Below are positions 1 through 11,096 of a stretch of DNA of 64,000 bases, in pieces (the stretch's first letter is position 1; each line of letters starts with the position of its first letter). The notes under the pieces are model-generated. The model was not told the origin of the DNA and made no database searches. It saw only the letters and a list, made by a program, of their open reading frames with translations. The position numbers and the translations under genes are program-made. The stretch comes from Nemertoderma westbladi (lineage: Eukaryota > Xenacoelomorpha > Nemertodermatida > Nemertodermatidae), in assembly GCA_032718475.1 (NCBI GenBank), contig JAUCBJ010001234.1, positions 1 through 64,000 on the forward strand, given 5' to 3'.

Positions 1-311
1 GCAACGACACGAACCAATACGCGCGGGTGGTAACAGCTGTAGGAGTAAGGCAGGCATCGCGAGGTTAGGCTACGCGTAGGTGATAGGCAGCGATTGGTTG
101 AAGGCAACGACGCGAATCAATATTGATGGTGACAGATGGTTATTAAACACCTCGATTTAGCACCGGAATTTGGCATTTTTTAATTGCCTCCGAGATGTGG
201 CCCGTAGCCCAGGCTAGGGAGGAGTTAGCCGAGAACTATGCTTCTCCTACTACTCACGTGGTGATCAAATCTTTCTGAGTTGTTGTTATAGGAAGTCGAG
301 TTTAATTCACA
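1..311. other. Upstream region of the WAP gene, no gene seen
   Basis: Non-coding. It holds an imperfect direct repeat: bases 1-40 resemble 103-140 (shared core gcaacgac.cgaa.caata). No confident TATA box. The WAP start codon at 312 follows directly, so part of this is presumably promoter and 5' leader. Confidence 0.4.
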
Positions 312-2162
312 ATGTCAATAATAATATTTTCGATTTTTTTCTGTCTCTCGGCTGTTTGTTGTTCGGCGGGTCCGAAATGTGACGGAGCTACTAAACGTAG
401 TGGGCCGTGTCCTGCCGTTGATACATCAATTGTTTGCGTTCAGCATTTCGATCAATGTCAGTGCGACGACGATTGTCCTGAGGTGTCCGACAAATGTTGT
501 CCGGGGGCGTGCGGGAAGGAATGCAGTCAGCGGATATGTAACAGGGAGAAAAAGGGAACCTGTCCTCCCATCAACCCAATGATTATGGCACCTTGTATGT
601 TAGGCGGAGATCAATGCCATTGCGATGACGATTGTGATGGCCGTAAGATGAAATGTTGCCGCAGCGCAACGTGTAATAAAATGTGTTTAGAGAAACGACG
701 TGAGTGCGGAAATGACAGGAAGGGTCGTTGTCCCAAATACATTCTGACATTCTGGTATTGTCCGGATAGGTTCCATTCGTGTGATTGCGACCAGCACTGC
801 CCAAGAGGTCAAAAGTGTTGCAATGACGGTTACGGTTGCCGTAATATTTGCCGGCCTTTGGTGAAGGAAGGTCAATGTCCGGCGTTACATCCAGGTGTGC
901 AAGTAAGATGTGAGCAAGTTGACGATGATTGCCAAGATGACACCGACTGTAGTGGTAATGAAAAGTAAGTTTAAACAAAATGCCAAATTATCCCACTTTA
1001 TGAACTGTATTCTCTACATTATATTGCCAACGTTGGATAAGAACTCAGTAATCCAGCGCTTTTTTACTCGATCGCAAGCACACGAGACCCATCTTTCCAT
1101 ACATTAATAGAAAGTAAGGATCTACCCTCGATCTACTGTAGGCTATGGATCTATGCGCTGCTACTGTACCGGTACTAAACAAACATAGACTGAATCTCTA
1201 TGGAGAATAAAGAAGTATACAGTATGTAGATCCCTACCATATGGGAATGATGACGCGTTATTTGTTGTGTTTGTGTATACAGAACGGATAGTACAGTACC
1301 AGATCGTGATAATCTACGAAAACAGGCGTAAACAAGCGAATACACTTGGAATGTAGGGAAAACAGACGAAAACAATTAGAACGTAAACATAATAAATGCA
1401 ACTAAATTTTAAAATTTTTATGACACATACTTAAATGCAATATTTATTTTCACCTTTTTACATTGGAGTTATTTTCGCATGTTGTCGCTTGTTTTCGTCT
1501 GTTGTCAAGATCACGTACTGTCCATACCGGTACATAACACGATCCGCCGGAAGATAACTCAGTATTTAAATTTCGACACGACGGTGTTAAATCCCTGTAA
1601 ATCGTAAATACTGTTTTTTGGTACCAGTGCAGCTACAGTAATAATATAAAATAAACACTTAATTGGTATTTACTTCAGTCAAAATACAATGATAACACGA
1701 CATTTTAACAATAACATTATATTGTCCGTTAAATAAAATACTTGCTACCTTCTCGTCCTTTGATCAACTGTATCTTATTGACCTCACTTGCAGCGCTCGC
1801 TCGTAGATAAGTGATGCCTGGACGAATTGGGAAGATTTTATTTACCGAAACATAAATATTATAATCGCATTTTTAATCTAATTTTATTAGCACTGTTAGA
1901 TAAACAAGCCCTTAACAGACCAATCTGATATTACAGATGTTGTCAAGATTACTGCCTGAAGGTATGTAAGCGGCGGGAACCGGATCCAACTTGCCCTGAT
2001 GGGAGTCCACAGCCTTACTGTCTGACCACCCCGTGCGACTCGATGTGGTGTTTGGACGAAGGCGTCACCTGTCAGCAGAAACCTTGCAGGGGCTGTTGGG
2101 CTTACGACTTTGTCCATGAGAATGGTGATGTTGTAGAATGTAAAATGCTTGCTATGGCCTAA
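312..2162 (+). CDS. Secreted four-WAP-domain protein, two exons
   Basis: Exons 312-964 and 1937-2162, giving 292 residues. Exon 1 ends at a strong donor (aaaa|gtaagt at 965) in phase 2. The acceptor ttacag (1931-1936) restores the frame exactly in the middle of the fourth WAP domain, supplying its missing Lys-Cys-Cys and last cysteines, so the join is well supported. Residues 1-19 are a hydrophobic signal peptide. Four whey-acidic-protein four-disulfide-core domains follow at about 23-72, 76-126, 131-183 and 185-226, each with the CxxDxDC and KCC signatures. The last 65 residues form another cysteine-rich module (pattern C-x2-G-x4-YC-x3-PC-x3-WC-x5-TC-x3-PC-x2-C) that I do not assign to a named family. 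WAP proteins are secreted protease inhibitors, antimicrobials or matrix components; which applies is unknown. The intron (972 bp) shows no gene. Confidence 0.85.
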
Positions 2163-2604
2163 TCGCAAGAGGAATTGTTTAGACTTACTCCGATTGGTAC
2201 AGATACTAAATAAGTATATGAATTAATTGCATATTTATACGAATTATATAATTATACTGAGGTTGCATGGGTATTAATAATTAATGTGATGTTATGGGTA
2301 TGTTATTTAATACATAACGAATTGTTGGTTATAATAGAAGTAGGACAACATTTACCCGAAGAAAAGATACTCTAAGGGTTTATTATTTATTTACTGAATA
2401 CCTTTTGTAATCAACAGAAGACAACAATAGAAACTATTAAAAATAATACACATCTACCTACAGTACTACTGTAGTAAGTCATTAGCACTGTATGCCTGAA
2501 TAATTATAAAGCTGAAACATACAATGTGGGACGCTATTAAATTAATAAAGATTAATAATAATAATAATAAATTAACGTGAACTTATTAATGACACGTATT
2601 AATG
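2163..2604. other. AT-rich intergenic DNA
   Basis: No coding signal on either strand. Ends with a short AAT microsatellite (about 2556-2573) and then runs into the 24-bp array. Confidence 0.5.
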
Positions 2605-4781
2605 AAATAGCGATATATATAGATAGATCCATAGCGATATATATAGATAGATCCATAGCGATATATATAGATAGATCCATAGCGATATATATAGATAGAT
2701 CCATAGCGATATGTATAGATAGATTCATAGCGATATATATATATAGATCCATAGCGATATATATAGATAGATCCATAGCGATATATATATAGATTGATCC
2801 ATAGCGATATATATAGATAGATCCATAGCGATATATATTGATAGATCCATAGCGATATATATAGATAGATCCATAGCGATATATATAGATAGATCCATAG
2901 CGATATATATAGATAGATCCATAGCGATATATATAGATAGATCCATAGCGATATGTATAGATAGATTCATAGCGATATATATATATAGATCCATAGCGAT
3001 ATATATAGATAGATCCATAGCGATATATATATAGATTGATCCATAGCGATATATATAGATAGATCCATAGCGATATATATAGATAGATCCATAGCGATAT
3101 ATATATATAGATAGATCCATAGCGATATATATATAGATAGATCCATAGCGATATATATATAGATAGATCCATAGCGATATATATAGATAGATCCATAGCG
3201 ATATATATATAGATAGATCCATAGCGATATATATATAGATAGATCCATAGCGATATATATATAGATAGATCCATAGCGATATATATATAGATAGATCCAT
3301 AGCGATATATATATAGATAGATCCATAGCGATATATATAGATAGATCCATTGCGATATATATAGATAGATCCATAGCGATATATATAGATAGATCCATAG
3401 CGATATATATAGATAGATCCATAGCGATATATATATAGATAGATCCATAGCGATATATATATAGATAGATCCATAGCGATATATATATAGATAGATCCAT
3501 AGCGATATATATATAGATAGATCCATAGCGATATATATATAGATAGATCCATAGCGATATATATATAGATAGATCCATAGCGATATATATATAGATAGAT
3601 CCATAGCGATATATATATAGATAGATCCATAGCGATATATATAGATAGATCCATTGCGATATATATAGATAGATCCATAGCGATATATATAGATAGATCC
3701 ATAGCGATATATATAGATAGATCCATAGCGATATATATAGATAGATCCATAGCGATATATATAGATAGATCCATAGCGATATATATAGATAGATCCATAG
3801 CGATATATATAGATAGATCCATAGCGATATATATAGATAGATCCATAGCGATATATATAGATAGATCCATAGCGATATATATAGATAGATCCATAGCGAT
3901 ATATATAGATAGATCCATAGCGATATATATAGATAGATCCATAGCGATATATATAGATAGATCCATAGCGATATATATAAATAGATCCATAGCGATATAT
4001 ATAGATAGATCCATAGCGATATATATATATAGATCCATAGCGATATATATAGATAGATCCATAGCGATATATATAGATAGATCCATAGCGATATATATAG
4101 ATAGATCCATAGCGATATATATAGATAGATCCATAGCGATATATATAGATAGATCCATAGCGATATATATAGATAGATCCATAGCGATATATATAGATAG
4201 ATCCATAGCGATATATATAGATAGATCCATAGCGATATATATAGATAGATCCATAGCAATATATATAGATAGATCCATAGCGATATGTATATAGATAGAT
4301 CCATAGCGATATATATAGATAGATCCATTGCGATATATATATAGATAGATCCATAGCGATATATATAGATAGATCCATAGCGATATATATAGATAGATCC
4401 ATAGCGATATATATAGATAGATCCATAGCGATATATATAGATAGATCCATAGCGATATATATAGATAGATCCATAGCGATATATATAGATAGATCCATAG
4501 CGATATATATAGATAGATCCATAGCAATATATATAGATAGATCCATAGCGATATATATAGATAGATCCATAGCGATATATATAGATAGATCCATAGCAAT
4601 ATATATAGATAGATCCATAGCGATATGTATATAGATAGATCCATAGCGATATATATAGATAGATCCATTGCGATATATATATAGATAGATCCATAGCGAT
4701 ATATATAGATAGATCCATAGCGATATATATAGATAGATCCATAGCGATATATATAGATAGATCCATAGCGATATATATATC
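2605..4781. repeat. 24-bp GATA/ATAT minisatellite, about 90 units
   Basis: The unit is gatccatagcgatatatata plus gata (24 bp), with a common 26-bp version carrying one extra TA. Variants (tgcgat, agcaat, gatatgt, gattcat) recur in blocks: the stretch around 2711 is repeated at about 2953, and the one around 4251 at about 4591, so segments were duplicated as multi-unit blocks. Because the unit length is a multiple of three, very long open frames exist here on the minus strand, but they are by-products of the repeat. The array ends abruptly against a LINE fragment. Confidence 0.97.
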
Positions 4782-5460
4782 CAAAACTTGTAATGCCGCG
4801 TTCTTCCACATCCATAACATTCGCCGTATCATCAACTTTCTTGACCAAAAGTCCGCTAAAACAGTTATACATTCACTTATTTCAAGTCGGATTGACTACT
4901 GTAACGGCCTCCTCTATGGGGTGTCTAGCTACCAACTAGCAAAATTGCAACGTGTGCAAAACTCGGCCGCCGCCTACTAACTAAGGTTCACAAGTATGAC
5001 CACATTACGCCGAGTCTCAAAGAATTACATTGGCTACCAGTGCGTAAACGCATTGAGTTTAAATTGCTTCTTGTCCACAAGTCCACCTTAGGTCCGCACC
5101 ACATTACATATCTGACATGCTTGTCCGGGCCAATCGCAATAACAACACTACAAGGAATTGCACTACACTCACTTTCGTTGAGCCGCGATTCAACTGTCAA
5201 ACCCTAGGGCGCCGGGCATTCCCAGTAGCCGCCCCACGACTCTGGAACAAACTACCAAAAGATATCCGCTCGATTTCCGACACCACAATTTTTAAACAGC
5301 GACTCAAAACACATCTTTTTGAAATTGCATATAATTAAACTCCAAAACATGAACTCTCTAATTATTTTATTCCAACTCTAGATATCCAATCAACTCTCCA
5401 AAAACTGTAAACTTCTTTAAATTTGTTCTTCATGCGTTTTTTAGTGTTTGTGTTCATTTT
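4782..5460 (+). mobile_element. 5'-truncated non-LTR retrotransposon, 3' end of reverse transcriptase ORF
   Basis: The conceptual translation shows the C-terminal end typical of CR1/L2-like LINE polymerases: a block with SRIDYCN-LLYG, then KLQ-VQNSAA, then an HWLPV-like block in a shifted frame, then an open stretch 5117-5338 with PVAAPRLWNKLP and FKQRLKTHLF. Stops and frameshifts (for example after the VQNSAA block, about 4978) show it is dead. 5' truncation is usual for LINEs; the truncation point coincides with the end of the minisatellite. The 3' untranslated part fades out around 5460. Confidence 0.8.
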
Positions 5461-6918
5461 ATTACCCCATTGCTCGGTGGGATAAATATTTCTCCATTTG
5501 ACGCAACACCGCCGCGGCCGCTATGAGGGAGGTGAATACCGCGGCCGCTCCTAAAGCCGCAGGCCATCGCTAACCATATAGGTAAACTTGGGATTCTGGG
5601 GGACTTTTCGATGAAGGAACAGACCAAATTTTTTTATTTTCTCACCAGGGGAGCGGCTCGGAATTCTAAGATATTAGCAACTCTAACATTATTAAATCTA
5701 ACCCTTCGACGGACACGGCGGACAAAAAACCGTCATTTTTTCGACAATTTTAAATTTTTTTGAAAGGCGCTCTACAGTGGCTCGAAAAAACCCTAGGTTA
5801 TTGCTTAGCCGACGCCGGGATACGATAGAAGGGATTAATTAGTGAATTCGTTTTTTTTTCAAAAAAGATTACCACGCCTTTTTTCCGAAAATGTCCGTCA
5901 AAGTTGAAAAAACGGACAAAATGACTTTGCGGGATACGCTATAACTCGGCTAATATTAATCGTACGGGGACGAAAGTAACGCGGTTGGAAAGGGGAAGAG
6001 TGGTACTACCTTCGTATCGAATGGGGGTAAGATATTTATTAAAATTTCGGGTGGAAAAAGGGGCTGTAAATTTGTACGTTTTTGTCCGTCTTTTTTGGAA
6101 AACTTATTTCCGAAATGTTTAATTCGACAACGCGGGTAGGAATCCACTAATTCTTTTATGAAACTCGTAGAAGACCATTGGGGCTACGTTCCTATCGAAT
6201 GGGGGTACAAAAAATATGTCGGCAATAGGGGCCAAAAAGGGCCAGAATTTGTAAAGTAGTTTTTATCGAATAATTTTTTATTTTTAACTTTAGTTGGTTA
6301 AGGTACATTCTATACAGTCAATATCCATACGGGGAATTCAAATATGCTATCGGTTTTGCTCCAAGGATGATATTTAAAAAATGAGGGCCAAAATTATAAT
6401 TTCGCGCTTCAAACTTGCTTCGCGGGAAATCGTCTAGCTCGAAAACTACTTAACTTACGGGAGATTTATTTACACAGACTTATAGTGCGTTAAATTATCT
6501 ATCTAACAGCGTTAATCACAGTGCCGGAGGTATTATAAAACTGGAGCGGCAGGCGATCGTGTGAAATATAATATTTATAAAAAGGGACGAAAAATTTCTT
6601 TTTTTAACAAATCGCTATTCCATTATAATTTAGCGTATTGCGCCAAAAGTACCTGTAAAAAGTATCAAATTAACTCCGCTATCTTTTATCTTAACATATA
6701 TAATTAAAATTACGAATTTTAAGGGTCGAAAAATATCGCGTTATTTTGGCCCTTTTTTTAATTTTTTTGGGGCCAAAAATAACCCCTTCTCAAAAGATTA
6801 AGAAAAAAATTACGGCAAAGAATATACCAATTTTATTGAATTTGGACCACCAGAACCGAAGTTAGAGCGATTTTAGTGAAAAAATAAAAATAATTTTTTT
6901 TGCAAAAAAATTAAGAAT
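5461..6918. other. Intergenic region, no recognised gene
   Basis: AT-rich with many T/A homopolymers. A phrase like tatcgaatgggggta occurs twice (about 6016 and 6196), suggesting an old duplicated repeat. Short open frames here have no protein-like composition. I recognise no element family. Confidence 0.4.
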
Positions 6919-6923
6919 GGTCA

Positions 6924-6996
6924 GGTCAATATTGGATTTCGAACCCGCGAACTTAGGTTTCATTAACGTGATTGATAACCACTAGACTATGTGACC
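6924..6996 (-). pseudogene. tRNA-like relic (tRNA pseudogene or SINE head)
   Basis: Exactly 73 nt on the minus strand with an A-box-like TAGTCTAGTGG and a B-box-like GGTTCGAAATCC at tRNA spacing. The acceptor arms pair for five bases (GGTCA with TGACC), but the inner acceptor stem, T stem and anticodon stem contain mismatches. A T-run lies just downstream on the same strand. It looks like a decayed tRNA or the head of a tRNA-derived SINE rather than a working tRNA. Confidence 0.35.
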
Positions 6997-8504
6997 AAGA
7001 GAATTTGAAATTTTCGAGTGACTATTTTTAAACATAAATAACTTCGGTTCTACAGGGCCGTTTAATCTGAAACTTTTTTCATTGGATAGAGGATAGATTG
7101 TAGTGTGTGAAATAGGATAAAACTTGGGAAAAGACTTATGTGCACTTAGTGCAAAATGCACTTAAATAGTGAACATTTTTTCGATATTTCAAACACTATT
7201 ATTTCCAGTTATATTCATCGTAGAATGTTATTTTTTGGATTAAAATGTAGTTTGGAATGATTTCTAACTATAATCGTAACATTTGTTTAACTTTTTATGT
7301 CTATAAAGTGACTTAAAATGTCCATGAATATGGTCCAAAATCGCAAATCCAGATTTATTAAATTGGATTTTTGACACTTTTAGCGACTGACACTTGATCA
7401 TACACCATCGTAGATCGGTAGAGGATAAACATAAGTTTGTTAAATAAGAGCCACCATTACGATCTGCTAAAGTGCATTTGTACAAATAAGTGTGCAAAAG
7501 TGCAAATTTTTTAATAAGGTCAAATTATATAGTATTGGGTTATTTTCTTTGCAGATACTTTATTTTCATATTAATATGTTGTTTGAACCTTACTGAGCGC
7601 ATTAGGGGATATGCGTACAAATAACCGGCCCTTATGAGGCTTCGATTGGGTAAATTAATAAAACATAAGGTTGTATAGTATAATATTCTAAAAACCAGTG
7701 TGATATTAAATGCACTATAAATAATAAATAGAAATCAAATAACAATTGGACCACACAATTAAAAACTCGCACAACTTTGTACTTATTATATCGCTTCAAA
7801 TTAATTCAACAGTTGATATTTGGGGGAAGGGGGAAGTTACAGTGTGCATTCGGGGGAAGTTTGGTGAACTGCATTTATGCAGTGAATCCAAACTTTCCCC
7901 TTTGATATATCATATACTTAAGACATGCTAGGGTGACGGGGAAATATTTGTTACTGTCACACTTTGCTTCCATTTATCCTATCCTTTATTATTACCCCAG
8001 TCAGATAAGAGATAATAAACCAGTAAAAACTAAACTGTCTTTCATGCAAACAAATTTCTAACTAAAGACGGCTGAATGACCATGACCATGGAAATAATTT
8101 TAAATATAATTGTATATCAACTATTTGGGGAGGCTTCCAAGTTAAACCCGAAAACAATTATTTTGTTACATACAGTAGTAAATAACGTTGTATGTTCTTC
8201 TTCCTCTCATAATAAAATATAAATGAAATATCTCAGATCGCTATGCCCTGTAACATTTCACAACCAAAATATTTAAGTGTGAAAAGTGTAGGCCTACCAC
8301 ACTCCGCCCAAACAACCGCAAACGCATAGCCAACAAATTTAACAAAAGGTTACATACATGTTGGGTTCATGACGAGATGAGTGAAAATTGATCGCGTAAT
8401 ATAAAGTAAAAAATTAAGAGACGGGCTGGCTCTCCTCCACTTTCTTACCCAATGGATATGTTGTTGTAATAATCTAATATTGGGGCGGCTTTCTCTCGTT
8501 TTTA
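6997..8504. other. Intergenic region, no gene
   Basis: AT-rich sequence without splice-supported coding potential. The one notable structure is the nested inverted repeat listed separately at 7853-7900. Confidence 0.4.
7853..7900. repeat. Nested perfect hairpin
   Basis: The outer arms GGGGAAGTTTGG (7853-7864) and CCAAACTTTCCCC (7888-7900) pair with one bulged base. Inside, ACTGCAT (7868-7874) and ATGCAGT (7877-7883) pair perfectly around two bases. Too short for a typical pre-miRNA; it may be a remnant of a palindromic element. Confidence 0.6.
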
Positions 8505-8801
8505 TTGTTTCAGTACGTCCGTCAACTACACTTTTTAACTATGCTAATTAATTTTTTTATTACATATTTTTTACTGTACGTTTCATTTACGGCGAGTATA
8601 TATATCAATTTGTACTGTATGTTCCACTTTTTAACGATTGTAATAACTTTTAGTCATTTTGAACTGCACGTTTTATCGTTAGTGACGACTATAATTTTTT
8701 AATTTCTGTACTACTTGCACTGCTAGTTTTAATGTTATATTGCTTGTGACGTAAACGCCTTAGCATACTTCTATTGTTGTAAATTCGGCGCTATACAAAT
8801 G

Positions 8802-8837
<36 letters not shown>

Positions 8838-8838
8838 G
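8505..8838 (+). mobile_element. LINE 3' tail with (ATT)n end
   Basis: The block closes with cggcgctatacaaatgca followed by about 11 ATT units (8803-8837). A 'gcgctatacaaatg' motif before an ATT tail is the familiar 3' end of L2/CR1-type LINEs. Upstream is an untranslated T-rich region with phrases such as tactgtacgtttcattta recurring in variant form. No coding part is left. Confidence 0.6.
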
Positions 8839-9145
8839 AATAACCCAAAAGAAATTGAAGGCCCACTAACTAAGTAAGGATTTCGACTACTGCAGGACTG
8901 GCATAACTATGAATACCAGCCATAGCTGCGTTGTCCATTCAGATTTCATAAGAAACGGTCTTTATATTCAAACCTTTATAGTTTTATATTATCCCAAGCA
9001 ACAGAGTTCCTGGGAAATCAGTCACTACTGGGTTTTAGTGTTGAACATTTGAGTGTTGCAGAAATGTAATGAAACTTTTTTTAAGGTCAATGCTTTGCAG
9101 TATTGGTAGTATTTCATTTAGTCTACCCGACCAAACATATAATGT
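8839..9145. other. Short intergenic spacer
   Basis: No gene seen; presumably contains the 3' untranslated region of the minus-strand P450 that ends at 9146. Confidence 0.4.
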
Positions 9146-10776
9146 TTATCGCGGAGAAACACAGACGAGATAGTCCTGTGGAGTAAATGTCGCCCCAATA
9201 CGGAACTCAGAGGATGGTGTGTCAAACCTCTGGAGTGCCCTCTGGAATACTGAAAGTAAATTGGTGTAACAGAGTAGCAAAGAAGATGTATAATTCTATC
9301 CGTGCCAGTTTCTCGCCCAAACAAGCCCTAGGTCCGATTCCAAAGGGAATAAATGATTCAATTATTTTGAGTTTTCCGTTTTCATCAAGAAATCTATCCG
9401 GATTAAATTTCATTGGTTCTTCCCACTGATCATTAAAACAAGACGCGTATATACTGTAGAACAACACCATGTTCTCAGGTATATCATACTCTCTTAGTTT
9501 AAAGGTTTTTGATACGCGATGTGGTATGGGCTGTGGTGCAATGCAGCCTCTCCTGAGAACTTCCTCAATGACCGCAGAAACATAAATCAAATACTTTTGT
9601 TCGCGCTTTCAGACCTTTGGCAGTTTAACCCGCCAAATTACAACTACAGAGTATTTTAATGTAAAAGATAATAAAAATAACGGGGCAATTCAGCAAAGGC
9701 TTTTACAACTTTCTATCCGACAGATTCGGCAAACGATCTCTTCCAACTACTCTGTCGATTTCGCACTGCGCTCTCTTTTGAATGTCGGGGTTTAAAATCA
9801 TGAATAGTATCGCCCAATTAAGAACACTGCTTGTGGTTTCGGTGCCCGCGAAAAACAAGTCACGAACTGTTATGTACAAACCAAACTCATTAAATATATC
9901 GTCGTTATTTCCATGCTTCTTTTCTTCCACCAAATACGCGTCGATAAAGTCGTTGACGCAGTTTTCATCAAACTTTTTTCTATGGCTGTTGATTTCTTCT
10001 TGAATAAATTTTTTTATTTCTTTATTAATAAGAAATAATTTTCTGGCATTTGTGCCAGGAACGTTAATAAATGCCCGCCAAAATAACGTCAGAGAAGGCT
10101 TTCCGAGAAGTTTGAACATTTCGTCCAAGTAATGAATTTGTTTAGTAAAATATTTGTCATTGTAGTCATACTGATGGCCAAAGACGATGCCACAAATAAC
10201 ATTAGAGACACTGGCAACAAGGATGTCCCTAGGGTTGAATGGTCCACTAATTTGATGAATATAGTCAGTTAATGTGATCGCCTCTTTCCTCACTCTTTCT
10301 TCAATCATATTTGTTCCCAATCCCATATTTCGGAATACGGAAAGTGTAAACTTACGCGTTCCCTTCCAAATGCGACCGCTTGAAGAGATAACTCCAGCTG
10401 TAAAACCCCTCCTTTTGTCAAACGTGATTTCCTTAAATAGCGCAAAAACGCTAACTCTGTCACTTGTCTTCTGTCCTTCAACAACAAATGCTTCTTTAAT
10501 ATCCTTATAATCAAAGATTCCCAGGACCTGAAATCCGGGAATTCTGCGCCGCATTAAACTGCCATATTTCTTTGATAAATTGAACAAGGCTTGTGGTCTG
10601 TTGTTACCTGTTAATGACAGCTCTTTTTGAAATCGCGGATCGAATAATGGGAGCATAAATCGTGGCATATAAGGTAAATGAAGGCCACGGTGGGGATTGT
10701 TAAACCATTTATAAGTTAATAGGGATGTTATAATAAATATTATTACACTACCGGTATATACAATAAGATTATCCAT
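9146..10776 (-). pseudogene. Cytochrome P450, CYP2-like, probably damaged
   Basis: Heme-thiolate monooxygenase of the CYP2 clan, anchored to the ER membrane. Exon 1 spans 10776 to about 9706; I prefer the start at 10776 (13 residues inside the longest frame) because it puts the hydrophobic anchor at the N-terminus. The proline-rich hinge, the I-helix AGTETT (about residues 310-315) and the lead into the K helix are present. Exon 2 (from about 9597) has the K-helix EEVLR, FNPDRF and the heme loop FGIGPRACLGE. Two problems: the only GT near the end of exon 1 (after gatagaaagtt) is phase 2, whereas the frame-compatible AG in front of exon 2 needs phase 0; and near 9225 the frame shifts by one base, after which the expected C-terminus, ending in DYLVCVSPR, is found in another frame up to 9146. 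Either a young pseudogene or sequence errors. Confidence 0.75.
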
Positions 10777-10815
10777 CTTTATAGTCAAAAAGATATTTAA
10801 GCGTCTTAATAACAC

Positions 10816-11096
10816 GTAATTAATAGTCTCGTTAGTAGTTGTTTATAATATTGGTTTAAATTCGTTATTGGGCATTATTTATTCAAAGTTGGAAAATATC
10901 AGCGGACTTTGCAATATTGTCAACGTTTGCAATGAGCGCATTGGTTATACCTAGATTATTATTATATAAGATTACTGACTTTTGTTTACTTTAGTTATGA
11001 ATCCTTGTAAAATATTAAGGGTGGATAGGGTACCGCTGTACTATTGATATTGCCTTTTCATCAAACGCGTAGGCCCTATAGTACACGTTAACATTT
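10816..11096. other. Spacer upstream of the P450
   Basis: No gene seen. Contains presumably the promoter of the minus-strand P450; no clear TATA element. Confidence 0.35.

Noticed and set aside
2552-4872. Minus-strand reading frames of 600-700 codons rich in MDLSIYIA-type repeats
   Set aside because: They are produced by a 24-bp repeat lacking stops in several frames; all three frames look alike and there is no gene context.
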